In this document: piece after piece, positions 26,726 through 37,343 of the stretch
Numbering within the stretch: the first letter of the stretch is position 1
Layout: each line of letters starts with the position of its first letter
Source: Caldilineaceae bacterium
GTDB lineage: Bacteria; Chloroflexota; Anaerolineae; Caldilineales; Caldilineaceae
Assembly: GCA_022821545.1 (NCBI GenBank)
Contig: JAJEDJ010000030.1
Location: 302,483-366,482 of the forward strand
Direction: 5' to 3'
DNA: 64,000 nt
Notes under the pieces: generated by a model
Databases searched by the model: none
The model's input: the letters and a program-made list of their open reading frames with translations, nothing else
Told to the model about the DNA's origin: nothing
Translations under genes and position numbers: made by a program

Positions 26726-28435
26726 TTACCTTTCCAGTCTGACCAGCCGCAGGGCGGCCCGGTAGAGTTGCCATGCTTCAGGCTGGCCGGCCAGCAGCAA
26801 CGCGCCTGCATAGGCCAGGGCGCCGCCCCCGCCGCCGACAACGATGCGCATAATGTCATTTGACAGCGAGGGCGTTCCGACAGGTCCCAAAAGCGACAAC
26901 AACCAGACCATCACCAGCCCCATCGCTGCGGCCGCGCCAACAACCGTCGCGGCCGACCGGACGTTCGACCCGAAATTCCGCTTTGGCCTGAAATCCGACT
27001 CGTCCTCGGCTTGGTCTGGGCCCCCGCGCCTTGAAACACTCTCCAGCTTCCAATACAACAACGCCAGCATTATGACTGCATGGGCGCACTGCTTGGCCGT
27101 GTCCGCCCAAACGAGCCCCAGAAAACCGAGCCCTTCCAAGAGGAGAAGCGCGACAACCGCATAGACCAGGACACTGAGCAAGCCAACCAGCGCCGGAAGC
27201 AAGGTATTGTTGCGTGCATAGAAGGCATAGATCAGCGGGAAGTCAAGCGCTGCGAAGAATGCGCCGACAAGATACACGTGCAGAGCCGACTCTACCTGCG
27301 CTGTGTCCGCCGCCGTAAACTGTCCCCGCTCGAACAGAACACGCACCGCCGGCTCGGCCAGCAGACCCAGGCCAACCAGGAGAGGCACGATCAGCACGAG
27401 CACCATCCGCAGCCCTCGCGCCAACGTCGCACGATATACGCCTTCTTCGCCAGCGGCAAACTGCTGGCTGAGCCGGGGCAATGCCGCCAGCGAAATGGCA
27501 ACACTGATCATCCCCAGCGGCAGCTGCTGCAACGTCGTTGCCTTACTCATCCAGGCGATACTCTGTACGCCGGTGCCGCTGGCCAGCCGCCGGTCCAGTC
27601 CCACCTGGAACTGCGCCACGATAAGCCCGGCCGCAATCGGCAGATAGAGCCGCACGATTCGGGCCAGCGCCGGATGACTCCAGTGAAAGGTGAACTTGAG
27701 ACCGGCCCGACGCACGTCCCACGCCATCAGTGCGAACTGAACCATACTCCCGGCCAGTACTCCTGCCGCCAGGCTGGCAATGCCGACGTGTCCGGCCAAA
27801 AGCGGCGCCGCAACAACAGTGCCAAGGTTGTAGACGGCTGTGGCCAGGGCAGGAATGCTGAATCGCTGGAGGGCAAATAGCACGGCTGTCAACAGTCCGG
27901 CCATTGAGAGAAACCAGACGACCGGCGCCATCAGACGCAGCAGTCGGGACGTCAATGGAAGCAGCGCCGGATCAAAGTCATCTAGCCCCCCGGCAAGCAG
28001 ACCGGCAACCTGGGGGGCAAAGAAGTACATCAGGAGAGCCAGCCCGGCCAGAGACACTACCGCAAGGCTGAGCAGCGCGCCCACAAGCCGCACGAGCTCG
28101 GGATTCGGTCCAACTTGCGTGACTTCCGGGGGCGGATTGCCTTGCTCCGGTCCGCGCTTAGGGTCACGGTTGACCCGGGCATAGTCGCTGAGAACAGGGA
28201 CGAGCGCCGCGCTCAGCATGCCCCCGACGAGAAAGTCGTAGAGCATCCTGGGCGCGGTACCGGCTACGGTAAAGGCGCTGACAAGCCCTGTAGCGCCAAA
28301 ATAGCTGGCAATCACCATCTCCCGGACGAGACCGAGAATACGGCTGGCGACCGCACCGATCGAAAGGAGAGAGGCGCTGCGAGCCAGTGCAGCGGAAGTC
28401 TGATGTTGGGGAGTCGAAGTTGGCGTCGGCGGCAC
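26726..28435 (-). CDS. murJ: Lipid II flippase MurJ
   Basis: A 569-residue polytopic membrane protein of the MurJ/MviN family, which flips lipid II across the membrane for peptidoglycan synthesis. Family features are [18 protein letters not shown] near the N-terminus, [19 protein letters not shown], about fourteen hydrophobic helices and a central [17 protein letters not shown] block. The ATG follows directly on the trxB stop codon with no gap, so the two are probably translationally coupled. The length is slightly above the E. coli protein, with a charged insert near 470-490. Confidence 0.92.
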   Translation of the reverse strand: MPPTPTSTPQHQTSAALARSASLLSIGAVASRILGLVREMVIASYFGATGLVSAFTVAGTAPRMLYDFLVGGMLSAALVPVLSDYARVNRDPKRGPEQGNPPPEVTQVGPNPELVRLVGALLSLAVVSLAGLALLMYFFAPQVAGLLAGGLDDFDPALLPLTSRLLRLMAPVVWFLSMAGLLTAVLFALQRFSIPALATAVYNLGTVVAAPLLAGHVGIASLAAGVLAGSMVQFALMAWDVRRAGLKFTFHWSHPALARIVRLYLPIAAGLIVAQFQVGLDRRLASGTGVQSIAWMSKATTLQQLPLGMISVAISLAALPRLSQQFAAGEEGVYRATLARGLRMVLVLIVPLLVGLGLLAEPAVRVLFERGQFTAADTAQVESALHVYLVGAFFAALDFPLIYAFYARNNTLLPALVGLLSVLVYAVVALLLLEGLGFLGLVWADTAKQCAHAVIMLALLYWKLESVSRRGGPDQAEDESDFRPKRNFGSNVRSAATVVGAAAAMGLVMVWLLSLLGPVGTPSLSNDIMRIVVGGGGGALAYAGALLLAGQPEAWQLYRAALRLVRLER

Positions 28436-29530
28436 TCAGTCGGCAGCCACCAGTTCTGCCGGCTCCCTGGGTACGCCGGGCGTGGGCCAGGCCCGCGGAT
28501 CCTCCTTCAGGTCCGGCAGACCCTCGGCTTCCAACGAGGCCAGGAACTTCTCCGCCTGCATCGCCGCCGCGCAGCCCTGGCCGACACTGGTCGCCACCTG
28601 CTTGAAGACCTTGTCGGCGATCTCACCGGCGGCAAAAACGCCCGGGATATTGGTCCGCGTGAACGGGTCAGCGATCAGATGACCGTCCTCGTCCAGGTCC
28701 AGCTTACCGTGATAGAGGTCGTTGTTGGGGATGTGGCCGATGTATACGAAGACACCGTCAGTTGCGATTTCGCCCTCGGAGCCATCTTGCGTGTCCCGGG
28801 TGGTGACACCGGAAACAACGCCATTCTCGTTCCCGTTGATCGACGTCACGACCGTATTCCACACAAATTCGATCTTGTCATGATCAAAGGCACGACTCTG
28901 TAGAATCTTGCTTGCGCGTAGCTCGTCTCTGCGGTGAATCACTCTTACATTCGTGGCGAACTTGGTCAGGAAGAGGCCCTCCTCCAGCGCGCTGTCGCCT
29001 CCGCCCACCACCACCAACTCCTTACCGCGGAAGAAGAACCCGTCGCAGGTCGCGCAGTAACTGACACCCTTCCCGGTATATTCCTGCTCGCCGGGCACTT
29101 CCAGAAAACGCGGGCGCGCGCCGGTGCAGAGAATCAACGATTTGGTCCGGTACTCCTTGCTCTGGGCCGTTCGCACTGTAAACGGATGCTCGTCCACCAC
29201 GATCTCCGTGACGTGATCGTATGCAACCACACAGCCGAATCGCTCGGCCTGGGCCTTGAACTTCTCTACCAGGTCAGGGCCGCTCAACCCCTCGGGAAAG
29301 CCGGGATAGTTTTCCACCTCGTAGGTAATACTGACCTGGCCGCCGTAGTCGTCGCCGGTGATCAGAAGAGGTTCGAGGTTGGCGCGCGCTGCGTACAGGC
29401 CCGCGGTCCAGCCTGCCGGCCCGCTGCCAATCACGATTACATCATGCAGCGTGCCCTCATCTCCAGCCTTGCCTGTCGCGGCCCCAGTGCCGTTCGACGT
29501 CGTTGCACCGTTTTGATTCGATTCACCCAT
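28436..29530 (-). CDS. trxB: Thioredoxin reductase (NADPH)
   Basis: A flavoprotein that reduces thioredoxin. It has the FAD motif [16 protein letters not shown] (35-50), the redox pair C159-A-T-C162 ([10 protein letters not shown]), the NADPH motif [13 protein letters not shown] and a C-terminal [10 protein letters not shown] where Asp contacts FAD. An unusual N-terminal tail of about 28 polar residues precedes the flavin domain. The ATG has AGGAG six bases upstream. It is the first gene of the trxB-murJ pair, with a hairpin-rich leader upstream. Confidence 0.94.
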   Translation of the reverse strand: MGESNQNGATTSNGTGAATGKAGDEGTLHDVIVIGSGPAGWTAGLYAARANLEPLLITGDDYGGQVSITYEVENYPGFPEGLSGPDLVEKFKAQAERFGCVVAYDHVTEIVVDEHPFTVRTAQSKEYRTKSLILCTGARPRFLEVPGEQEYTGKGVSYCATCDGFFFRGKELVVVGGGDSALEEGLFLTKFATNVRVIHRRDELRASKILQSRAFDHDKIEFVWNTVVTSINGNENGVVSGVTTRDTQDGSEGEIATDGVFVYIGHIPNNDLYHGKLDLDEDGHLIADPFTRTNIPGVFAAGEIADKVFKQVATSVGQGCAAAMQAEKFLASLEAEGLPDLKEDPRAWPTPGVPREPAELVAAD

Positions 29531-29559
29531 TGCTGACTCCTGAATAACTGTTAAGTTAC

Positions 29560-29615
29560 CTGAGACCCGAGGGAGGAGCGAAAGAGATCCGCTCCTACTG
29601 AGTCCCAGGTTCTTT
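29560..29615 (-). other. Imperfect hairpin in the trxB leader
   Basis: A nested inverted repeat (ACCTGGGACTC with GGGTCTCAGGT outside, GGAGCG with CGCTCC inside) lies 30-90 bases upstream of trxB. It could be a leader structure; without a T-tract on the minus strand it is not a clear terminator. Confidence 0.4.
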
Positions 29616-29750
29616 TCTATTGGTTACAAGCAACCATCCAAACTTTCAGCTATGGAAAAAGGCAATCCTTTGCATTCTTCTCTACAGTATTATCGCCCTT
29701 TTTTCAGGGTTCTTATGGGTTCTCGCACCCAATTTCGTTCTTCCCGCAAA

Positions 29751-30143
29751 CTAACCAGCTTCAACTTTTTGGATCTGGATCAGGTTTCCGCAGGTATCGT
29801 TGAAGGAAGCGAGAGAATAGTGACCGTAGTCCGTCGGCTCGACTTTGAACTCTACACCCAACTCTGTCAGTCTTTCATATTCCGCCTGGACGTTGTCGAC
29901 GCCAAAGACCGCGGCGGGGATACCCTGCGCGAAAATCGCCCTCTGATACTCTTTGGCAGCGGCGTTATCGTTAGGTTCCAGCACCAATTCCGTGCCGTTC
30001 CGCTCGTCGGGTGATACAACAGTCAACCACCTGAACTCACCTACAGGCACATCCTCCTTCTTTACGAACCCAAGGACGTCGGTATAGAAGGCCAACGCCT
30101 TTGCCTGATCATCCACGAAAACGCTGTTATAGATAATTCTCAC
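29751..30143 (-). CDS. VOC (glyoxalase/bleomycin-resistance fold) family protein
   Basis: A 130-residue single-domain VOC protein: two beta-alpha-beta-beta-beta modules with a candidate metal ligand Glu in GTELVLEP and a C-terminal FNDTCGNLIQIQ, the segment that normally carries the last Glu/Gln ligand. Members act on small molecules (glyoxalase, dioxygenase, drug binding); the role here is unknown. The start is GTG at 30143 with an AAGG ribosome-binding site just upstream; the longer frame from 30218 would overlap argD. It lies just downstream of argD on the same strand. Confidence 0.8.
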   Translation of the reverse strand: MRIIYNSVFVDDQAKALAFYTDVLGFVKKEDVPVGEFRWLTVVSPDERNGTELVLEPNDNAAAKEYQRAIFAQGIPAAVFGVDNVQAEYERLTELGVEFKVEPTDYGHYSLASFNDTCGNLIQIQKVEAG

Positions 30144-30180
30144 GGTCCTTCCCCTTTCGAAAGATGCGCAGAGTCCAAAG

Positions 30181-31386
30181 TCAAACCGTACCTGGCAAGG
30201 TGGCTGCGATAGCCTCAACAGCCATGTCGATTTCCTCGTCGCTGATGATCAGCGGCGGCAGCAGACGGAGAACAGTCGAACCGGCAGGCAGCGCCAGTAT
30301 GCTGTGCTCCTCCATAAGTGTCTTCAGAAAGGGGACAGCCTTTGTACGAAGATCAATGCCGATGAGGAGTCCTTTGCCGCGGATTTCGCGAACGACTCTG
30401 CGCGAGCCGATCGCCGCGTCCAGAGCTTTCCACAGCCGATTGCCTGCCCTTTCCGCTTGTTCAATCAATCCGTCCTGATATACGCTCAACGCGGCGATGC
30501 CGGCCGCGCAAGCCAGGGGATTGCCTCCAAACGTGCTGCCGTGCGCCCCGGAGAAAAGACTCTCCTGAACCTGTTCGGTGTAGACGGTAGCGCCCATCGG
30601 GAATCCGCCGCCCAGCCCCTTTGCCAGCGCGATAACGTCAGGCTCCAGGGCGTAGTGTTGAAAGCTGAACCAGCGCCCAGTGCGTCCGAACCCCGTCTGA
30701 ACCTCGTCGATTACAAGCAGCGCGCCCCTCTGCCGGCAGAGCTCCTGGGCGGCCGTCAGAAATTCAGCAGTTCCTGCATGCACGCCACCCTCGGCCTGTA
30801 TGATCTCCAGCACCACTGCGGCGGTCCCCTCATCAACGGCTTCATCGAGCTGCTCGATGTTATTGAAATGAACGTGGCTCACATCGGGCAGGAGCGGCTC
30901 GAATTTTCGCCGGTATCTCGGGTTCCAGGTAAGGGACAGCGCTCCCACTGTACGCCCATGGAAGCTGTTGCGGGCGGCCACGATTCCAGTACGCCCCGTT
31001 GCCAGCCGCGCGAACTTGATGGCCCCATCGATCGCTTCGGCGCCGCTATTGCCCAAAAAGGCGCGCGTCAAGTGGTCCGGCGTAACGGCTATCAACTTTT
31101 CCAGAAAACGCGCGCGTGTGTCGTTGTGGAAGAAATTGGGACAGGCGTGCATGCGACCTGCCTGCTCTTGCAGGGCCGCCGTCAGCACGGGATGGCCGTA
31201 ACCCAGCATGGCCACACCTTGCGACGAGGTCATATCGAGGTAGCGCCGTCCTTCGCTGTCAATCATCCAGCAGCCTTCGCCGGCCACCATGACAGTATCC
31301 CCGCGACGAGGAACTACGCCTGACTCGTACGACTGCTCATTCGTTACTGTGATTTGCGGTTCAGCTAGTTTTTCCACCATTTCCAC
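30181..31386 (-). CDS. argD: Acetylornithine / [LysW]-amino acid aminotransferase (ArgD/LysJ type)
   Basis: A class III PLP-dependent aminotransferase of about 400 residues, acting on acetylornithine or on LysW-bound lysine/ornithine semialdehyde. Motifs include [36 protein letters not shown] and the PLP-lysine in [14 protein letters not shown], followed by [13 protein letters not shown]. The next upstream gene encodes a LysZ-type kinase, so this may be the LysJ counterpart of the LysW carrier pathway. The start is a GTG at 31386 or the ATG two codons later. No LysW or LysX gene is in the window. Confidence 0.88.
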   Translation of the reverse strand: MEMVEKLAEPQITVTNEQSYESGVVPRRGDTVMVAGEGCWMIDSEGRRYLDMTSSQGVAMLGYGHPVLTAALQEQAGRMHACPNFFHNDTRARFLEKLIAVTPDHLTRAFLGNSGAEAIDGAIKFARLATGRTGIVAARNSFHGRTVGALSLTWNPRYRRKFEPLLPDVSHVHFNNIEQLDEAVDEGTAAVVLEIIQAEGGVHAGTAEFLTAAQELCRQRGALLVIDEVQTGFGRTGRWFSFQHYALEPDVIALAKGLGGGFPMGATVYTEQVQESLFSGAHGSTFGGNPLACAAGIAALSVYQDGLIEQAERAGNRLWKALDAAIGSRRVVREIRGKGLLIGIDLRTKAVPFLKTLMEEHSILALPAGSTVLRLLPPLIISDEEIDMAVEAIAATLPGTV

Positions 31387-31434
31387 CGGTTTTCCGTGAG
31401 AATCTCAGTTAAGACCTATCAAATGGGCTCCATC

Positions 31435-32238
31435 TCACGCGATCTGGGTCCCCTGTCCTTCCAACGCTCGTTGAATCGGACTTTCAACCCTGCCATCGGC
31501 GAAGATCACCTTCTGCACGCCGGCCGCGACCGCCTCGGCCGCGCCCATCACCTTTTTCTTCATGCGGCCGGCCGCGAACTGCATGAAGCTGTCGGCCTGC
31601 GCACGCGGTATTTCCCGAATAAGACTCGATTCGTCGGGAAACTCCCGCAACAGCCCTGGCACGTCTGATAGAATCACGAGCGCTTCGGCGCAGAAGGCTG
31701 CGGCAACCATCGCGGCGGCACGGTCGCCGTCTACGTTGATCGCCTCTCCAATATCGGAAGCGCCGGGCGGGGTCAGCACCGGCAAGTAACCCGCCCCCAG
31801 CAACAGCCGCAGGAGACCGACATTTACCTGCTCAACCGTGCCCGTCCAGTCGTCTCGCAGCACAAGGCGGCGTCCGTTGACCCGCACCCGCAGCCTGTCT
31901 TTGCGCTTGCCTTCGAAGATGCGGCCGTCCAGCCCGCTGAGGCCCACGGCATTCACGCCGGCCCGCTGCAACTTTTCCACCCACATCTTGTTGAGTTGGC
32001 CGCAGTAGACCATCTCGAAGATTTCCAGTGTGCGCCGGTCAGTGCGCCGGCTCTCGAAGCCGCTCTCGCTGGTTACGAATTGCGGCGGGTGGCCAAGCGC
32101 CTCGGCCACGTCGTTCGTCGTTTCGGCGCCACCATGCACGAGGACCAACTCCCGCCCAGCCTGCTGCAACGCGACAATATCGCTGACGATCGCGTCTATA
32201 TCGAGTTCCTTGCCGCCACCAACCTTTATCACCAGCAT
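31435..32238 (-). CDS. lysZ: [LysW]-aminoadipate/glutamate kinase (LysZ/ArgB family)
   Basis: A 267-residue amino-acid kinase that phosphorylates the side-chain carboxylate of an N-blocked aminoadipate or glutamate. It opens with MLVIKVGGGKELDIDAI, and has LVLVHGGAETTNDVAEALG, GVNAVGLSGLDG, and INVDGDRAAAMVAAA. The HPPQFVTSESG and RRTDRRTLEIFEM segments resemble LysZ more than classical ArgB. The ATG at 32238 with AGAGG eight bases upstream is preferred over the longer frame from 32376. Together with the argD/lysJ gene 48 bases downstream it makes a lysine or arginine biosynthesis pair. Confidence 0.85.
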   Translation of the reverse strand: MLVIKVGGGKELDIDAIVSDIVALQQAGRELVLVHGGAETTNDVAEALGHPPQFVTSESGFESRRTDRRTLEIFEMVYCGQLNKMWVEKLQRAGVNAVGLSGLDGRIFEGKRKDRLRVRVNGRRLVLRDDWTGTVEQVNVGLLRLLLGAGYLPVLTPPGASDIGEAINVDGDRAAAMVAAAFCAEALVILSDVPGLLREFPDESSLIREIPRAQADSFMQFAAGRMKKKVMGAAEAVAAGVQKVIFADGRVESPIQRALEGQGTQIA

Positions 32239-32308
32239 CCGCAGTGCCTCTATCAGGTTCAAACAGTCCAGCCCGAGCGATATCAAAAACGCAGGCGCCG
32301 GCCGCTCT

Positions 32309-33418
32309 CTAGCCGATTTCCGCGATCTTCTCTTCGACAGCGCCAACCTCCGCGGCGTCCAACGTCCCCAATACATAGTTACAACGCCACTCGCCGCCGC
32401 CTTCCAACTCTCTCACATTGCCCTTGGCAATCTCGGCGCTCTTGCCCTCCGGCTCCGCGGTTGACGGCAGAACCAAACCCAATGCGTCCTTGTCCGGTGT
32501 CCGGCATATCCAGCGGACCCCAATCGGCAACTGGTCCGGTCGGTGACGTACATAGTCCGCGCCACCGTCCGGATGCACCTGCAGCGTGTGTGCCCAACCG
32601 TTGTCGTCCGCATCGTAGTCAATGCTGAAAACCAGCTCCGGGATAAAGGTCATACTTTCGTCGAAAACATGATGTTCTTCCGGCCTCTCGCCCAGGCGGT
32701 TGAGAAAGTCCAGATATTCGGGGGCGGCGCCTACGTGGCCGGGAATGCTGCGGCGGACGCGTACCGTCTGCGGCGTAACATTGGCGCTGTAGACGATGCG
32801 TCCGCCATCAACCGGCTTGAAATTCGCGTGAGCCAGGTACATATAGTCCATCGGCGTCTTCTTGCAGTTGCGGCAGCAAAGGGAGACATGCACCTCTCTT
32901 GCGCCCGCGTACAGCTTTACCAGCGGCGTCGCCGTGTAGTTGTCCGAGAAGGCGACCGTGTGCCGGTAGCGCCCGCCCAAGCCGATGTAAGCGCCGCCTT
33001 CGTCTTCCCCTGCCAGGAGCCACGCATGCTGAAATGCGGCGTTGGGCAGCTCTCCATGCAGGGGATGATCGTCCTCGTCGGTGGGCACACCCATGGCCGT
33101 GAATCCGCAGTGGAGCAAGAACCCGCCGTACGTTTGCAGATAGTCGCTGGTTGGCCGCGGCTGGTCGAACATCGACTTCATGGTGACGTTTCTTCCGCCG
33201 AACGTTGCCGACCAGATCTGCTGGCCCTGAAAGGGCAACATGACGATTTCGCTCACACCGTTTTCGAGCTGGACAGCCGCGACGCCGCTGTCATACAGAA
33301 ACAGCGATGCCTTGAGGGCACCGCTCTCAAGAAACAGCCGTTTCTTCTCCGGGAAGAATCGCGGATCCAGCGAAACTTTAGTGGACTGAAGTGTACTGTC
33401 AGACATTACAAGACTCAT
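32309..33418 (-). CDS. DUF4432 family (aldose-1-epimerase-like) protein
   Basis: A 369-residue protein resembling DUF4432, a galactose mutarotase-like beta-sandwich family thought to bind or epimerise sugars. Supporting segments are YGGFLLHCGFTAMG, HPLHGELPNAAFQHAWL and YMYLAHANFKPVDGGRIVYS, with conserved His residues near 103, 120 and 195 in the sugar-binding cleft. The ATG at 33418 has AGAGG four bases upstream; an ATG four codons later is an alternative. Its end is 70 bases upstream of lysZ. Sugar specificity is unknown. Confidence 0.75.
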   Translation of the reverse strand: MSLVMSDSTLQSTKVSLDPRFFPEKKRLFLESGALKASLFLYDSGVAAVQLENGVSEIVMLPFQGQQIWSATFGGRNVTMKSMFDQPRPTSDYLQTYGGFLLHCGFTAMGVPTDEDDHPLHGELPNAAFQHAWLLAGEDEGGAYIGLGGRYRHTVAFSDNYTATPLVKLYAGAREVHVSLCCRNCKKTPMDYMYLAHANFKPVDGGRIVYSANVTPQTVRVRRSIPGHVGAAPEYLDFLNRLGERPEEHHVFDESMTFIPELVFSIDYDADDNGWAHTLQVHPDGGADYVRHRPDQLPIGVRWICRTPDKDALGLVLPSTAEPEGKSAEIAKGNVRELEGGGEWRCNYVLGTLDAAEVGAVEEKIAEIG

Positions 33419-33517
33419 CTTCCCTCTGAGGAGGATCTCAACCCGATCCCGGCGCGATTGATTGTGGCGAATGGTATCACGAGATGCCCCGATTGAAAAG
33501 GTTTTGACCCCGGTACT

Positions 33518-33526
33518 ATGCTATAA
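33518..33526 (+). promoter_or_regulatory. Extended -10 promoter of the KtrA-hisD-hisC transcript
   Basis: TGC-TATAAT (33518-33526) is a consensus extended -10 element about 70 bases upstream of the KtrA-like start. No -35 box stands at the ideal distance, which extended -10 promoters can tolerate. Confidence 0.5.
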
Positions 33527-33595
33527 TGCGGACATTATTTCATTGGCGGCCGGACGTGCAGAGCGGCTTGTTCCCGGGACGGGGCGCACGATTTC

Positions 33596-34483
33596 ATGAC
33601 AGCGAGCATAGATTTTAAGCAGTCAGTTGAAGAGGACGAGCCGGGCAGGTTATCCCCGCCAATGGCGCCCGCCGCCGCCTTTTGGGGGCGCTTTTTGCGG
33701 ATGCGTCAGATTCTGGGCCGGTTCCTTCGCTCTCTTTCACCTTTGGCTGCCCAAACATCCTCTCCTGCGCCTGCAGTGAGGGAGGACCAGGTTGCCCAGG
33801 AAACCACCCAGTATTCACCTTTCAGGAGAAGGGGACGCGAATCGGAGTTTGTCGTTATCGGTCTGGGCCGCTTTGGCACCGCGGTCGCAACCACGCTTGT
33901 CGAAAACGGTCGGACCGTACTGGCCATCGACTCGGACCTAGACCGTGTGCAAGCGCTCAGCGGCGAACTTCCGCACGTCGTGCAGCTGGATGCGACCAAC
34001 ATCGAAGCCCTGCGGCAGGCCGGCGTTGAAACGTTCGATACCGGGCTTGTCTGCATCGGCACCGATTTTGAGAATAATCTGCTGGCCACCGTTCTCCTGA
34101 GGCAGCTTGGCGTCCAGCGGGTGATCGCCAAGGCGCTGACGATTACGCAGCGGGAGATCCTGTTGAAGGTAGGGGCTGACGAGGTGATCTTGCCCGAGCA
34201 TGAGGCCGGCCGCCGGTTGGGGCGAAAGATGGCCGTCGATCACCTGGTTGACTACCTGGAAGTGAGCAACGACGTCGGCGTCGTCGAGCTGCTTGCCCCG
34301 CCCAGCACGTGGGAGCACTCGCTTTCCGAGCTCAGTTTGCGTCAGCGCTATGGTCTGACCGTCATTGCAGTTCGCAGAGGCGACGACCTGGTCGTCAGTC
34401 CCAGCGCAGGATTTCGGCTCAAAGAGGAGGACATTGTGGTCGTCCTTGGCCGGATGGAAGACGCCGAGCGCATGAGGCAGTAA
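33596..34483 (+). CDS. KtrA/TrkA-type potassium transport regulatory subunit (RCK domain)
   Basis: A 295-residue cytoplasmic RCK protein that gates a K+ channel or transporter. After an atypical polar N-terminal extension of about 80 residues, a Rossmann-like TrkA-N domain starts with [16 protein letters not shown] and continues through [12 protein letters not shown] and [12 protein letters not shown] to a C-terminal TrkA-C domain (about 215-295, [20 protein letters not shown]). No membrane subunit gene (ktrB/trkH) is in the window. The gene is only 7 bases upstream of hisD and probably co-transcribed with it. Confidence 0.84.
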   Translation: MTASIDFKQSVEEDEPGRLSPPMAPAAAFWGRFLRMRQILGRFLRSLSPLAAQTSSPAPAVREDQVAQETTQYSPFRRRGRESEFVVIGLGRFGTAVATTLVENGRTVLAIDSDLDRVQALSGELPHVVQLDATNIEALRQAGVETFDTGLVCIGTDFENNLLATVLLRQLGVQRVIAKALTITQREILLKVGADEVILPEHEAGRRLGRKMAVDHLVDYLEVSNDVGVVELLAPPSTWEHSLSELSLRQRYGLTVIAVRRGDDLVVSPSAGFRLKEEDIVVVLGRMEDAERMRQ

Positions 34484-34490
34484 GCATTCG

Positions 34491-35855
34491 ATGACAAATC
34501 CCTTTCCCATTCTTGATACAGAGTCTGCCCGCAGGACAGTTTTGCGCCGCCAGCCCTGGGACGCATTCGATCTGCCCGAAGAGATGCTTGCCGCCAACGA
34601 GCGCATTTTTGGTGAACGGATCGGCCCTGACGAGGCCGTGCGCCGGATCCTTGCCGACGTTCGTACCGGCGGAGACGCGGCAGTGCGCAAATGGACGGAA
34701 AAGCTGGACGGCGTCGATCTGGACGCTCTGCACGTCAGTTCCCAGAACATCCGGCAGGCGACTGCCGATCTCGACCAGGAGGTGCGTGACGCATTGGCGC
34801 TGGCAGCCGAGCGCATCGAAAAGTTCCATCGCCGCCAGCCCAACCAGAGTTGGATCCAGAATGACGACGAAGGCACCGTAGGCCAGCTCGTGCGGCCCAT
34901 CGGGCGGGTCGGGATCTACGTTCCGGGCGGGACGGCTCCCCTGCCCAGCACCTTGCTGATGACCGCGATTCCGGCGAAGGTTGCCGGCGTGCCAGAGGTT
35001 ATTGTGGTCACGCCTCCCCAACAGGAGACCGGCCTGCCGGATAAGGTTACGCTGGCCGCCGCCCTGGTCGCCCAGGTCGACGCCGTCTACATTGCCGGAG
35101 GCGCGCAGGCGATCGGCGCGATGGCCTTCGGCACGGCGACCATCCCTGCGGTTGACAAGATTTGCGGGCCAGGCAGCCTGTTCACTACTCTGGCTAAACG
35201 GCAGCTATTCGGCCTGGTCGGAATTGACGGCCTGCCCGGTCCCACGGAGACGGTAATCGTTGCGGATGAGGCGGCCGACCCGCAGCTGGCCGCCGCAGAC
35301 CTGCTGGCGCAGGCAGAGCACGACGTGCTTGCCAGCGCCGTACTCCTGACACCCAGCCGCCAACTGGCGCGCCAGGTTCAGGCAGCAGTCCACGCCCAGC
35401 TGGAGGCGTTGGAGCGAGACCGGATCGCCGCGGCCACTTTTGGACGCGGCGCGGGAATCGTCGTCACCGATTCCGTGGACGAGGCCCTCTCGCTGGCGAA
35501 CGAATACGCGCCCGAACACCTCTGTCTCCTCGTAGAGGATCCGTGGCGCTGGGTCGATCAGGTGCAAAACGCCGGGGGAGTTTTCCTCGGCGAACGCAGC
35601 TTCGAAGTTCTGGGCGACTACACCGCCGGGCCCAGCCACGTCATGCCGACCGGGGGCACAGCGCGCTTCGCCAGCCCGGTCAACGTGACCGACTTCGTCA
35701 AGCTAATCAGTCTGATAGGCCTCAACGAGAAGGCCCTGCAAGCCATCGGCCCTGCGGCCGAAACCCTGGCACGCACTGAAGGTCTGGGCGGGCACGCCGC
35801 AGCCGTCAACCGTCGACTGAATCCGACGGTCTACAATGAGGACAAGAGTTCGTAA
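34491..35855 (+). CDS. hisD: Histidinol dehydrogenase
   Basis: A 454-residue zinc enzyme that converts L-histidinol to L-histidine with two NAD+. The protein shows [36 protein letters not shown], the zinc and catalytic region [24 protein letters not shown] and the C-terminal [20 protein letters not shown]. The length is normal. Its TAA stop overlaps the hisC ATG (TAATG), so hisD and hisC are coupled. Other his genes are outside the window. Confidence 0.96.
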   Translation: MTNPFPILDTESARRTVLRRQPWDAFDLPEEMLAANERIFGERIGPDEAVRRILADVRTGGDAAVRKWTEKLDGVDLDALHVSSQNIRQATADLDQEVRDALALAAERIEKFHRRQPNQSWIQNDDEGTVGQLVRPIGRVGIYVPGGTAPLPSTLLMTAIPAKVAGVPEVIVVTPPQQETGLPDKVTLAAALVAQVDAVYIAGGAQAIGAMAFGTATIPAVDKICGPGSLFTTLAKRQLFGLVGIDGLPGPTETVIVADEAADPQLAAADLLAQAEHDVLASAVLLTPSRQLARQVQAAVHAQLEALERDRIAAATFGRGAGIVVTDSVDEALSLANEYAPEHLCLLVEDPWRWVDQVQNAGGVFLGERSFEVLGDYTAGPSHVMPTGGTARFASPVNVTDFVKLISLIGLNEKALQAIGPAAETLARTEGLGGHAAAVNRRLNPTVYNEDKSS

Positions 35856-37057
35856 TGGAAGCCACCACGTTTCAGTCGCTGCTCAACCCGCATCTCGCCG
35901 GCCTGGAAGAGTACACTCCGATTCAACCGTTTGAAGTCCTGAGCCGGCGGCTGGGCATACCGGCCCACGAAATCGTCAAACTTGATGCAAACGAGAATCC
36001 GTACGGCCCGCATCCTGCCGTTGCAGAAGCGCTGGCCGAGTACGCCTATTACCACATTTACCCAGACCCGCAGCAGACTGAACTTCGACAAGCCCTGGCG
36101 GCCCACTTGGAAAGCGAGCAGCGACAGTCCGGCAATGCAAATGAGGGCGCCGAATCCGCTAGTTCAACCGACCCGGCAGTGCCTCTCGAACAGATCCTAC
36201 CCAGCCACGGCACTGACGAAATCCTCGACTATCTCTGCCGGCTGTTTCTCGGCCCTGGTGACGCCATCATCAATACCCCCCCAACCTTCGGCATGTACAG
36301 CTTCGACGCCAAGCTGGTCGGCGCAGAGGTCCTGGAAGTCTGGCGGGACGACGGCTACCACATCGACGTGGACGCGATCTTTGATCTGGTGCGTTCTGCG
36401 GCGCAGAAGCGGGAATCGGTCCACCCCAAGCTGCTATTTCTCACCTCGCCCAATAACCCCACCGGAAACTGGCTGCCGGACAGTGACCTGCTGCGGTTGC
36501 TGGAACTACCTTTGATCGTGGTTTTGGATGAGGCGTACGTCGAGTTCTCCGTCGAGACCAGCCGGACGCCATGGGTCCTGGAGCACGACAATCTCGTCAT
36601 CATTCGCACCTTCTCCAAATCCGCCGGAATCGCGGGCCTGAGACTGGGATACGGAATCTTTCCTGAATGGATGATGCCGCTCCTCTGGAAGTTCAAGCAG
36701 CCCTATAACGTAAACGTAGCCGCGACCGTCGCCGGCCTGGCAAGTCTGCGCCACGCAGACGAAATGCTGGCGATAGTGGACAAGATCAGGGTCGAACGAG
36801 ACAGGCTCCTGCGCGCCTTGAAAGATGTGCCGTACCTGTCGCCTTTCCCGTCCGGCGCCAACTTCGTCCTCTGCCGTGTAGACAATTTCAAAGTCGAGGG
36901 AAGCGGGGACGCCGCCGCCCTGAAGATCGCTCTTGAGCAGCAGGGCATCCTCGTGCGCTACTACCAGAAGCCCGGCCTCGACAACTGCATTCGCATCTCC
37001 GTCGGCCGCCCCGAGCAGACCGACCGCCTCCTGGCAGAACTTCACCGGCTGGCCTGA
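35855..37057 (+). CDS. hisC: Histidinol-phosphate aminotransferase
   Basis: A 400-residue class I PLP aminotransferase that makes histidinol phosphate from imidazoleacetol phosphate and glutamate. It contains [13 protein letters not shown] at the N-terminus, [23 protein letters not shown], the PLP-lysine in [17 protein letters not shown] and the C-terminal NCIRISVG. An insert of about 20 polar residues lies near 85-108. It is translationally coupled to hisD. Confidence 0.95.
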   Translation: MEATTFQSLLNPHLAGLEEYTPIQPFEVLSRRLGIPAHEIVKLDANENPYGPHPAVAEALAEYAYYHIYPDPQQTELRQALAAHLESEQRQSGNANEGAESASSTDPAVPLEQILPSHGTDEILDYLCRLFLGPGDAIINTPPTFGMYSFDAKLVGAEVLEVWRDDGYHIDVDAIFDLVRSAAQKRESVHPKLLFLTSPNNPTGNWLPDSDLLRLLELPLIVVLDEAYVEFSVETSRTPWVLEHDNLVIIRTFSKSAGIAGLRLGYGIFPEWMMPLLWKFKQPYNVNVAATVAGLASLRHADEMLAIVDKIRVERDRLLRALKDVPYLSPFPSGANFVLCRVDNFKVEGSGDAAALKIALEQQGILVRYYQKPGLDNCIRISVGRPEQTDRLLAELHRLA

Positions 37058-37343
37058 CCGGCCTTATCCGCTGCCTGGCAGTTCCCGGCACATCGAGCAC
37101 TACCTGCGCAAGTCATCAGTGATCTGCGGAGACAGTCTCCCTCTGCGCTTCGTACAACCCACTCTCAGCTGGATTCCAACCAGTGATCCGATTCTTAACC
37201 TGCCTTTAGCCGGCTCTTATTCCGCGTTTACAGGCCGCGAACTTCAGATTAACGTCCCTCTGCTAAGTTTTATCTCGTAGCAGACAAGGCGCGACGGTCA
37301 GGCAGAAGCAACTTCAGACCGCTCAATCCGCAAGGGACGGATC

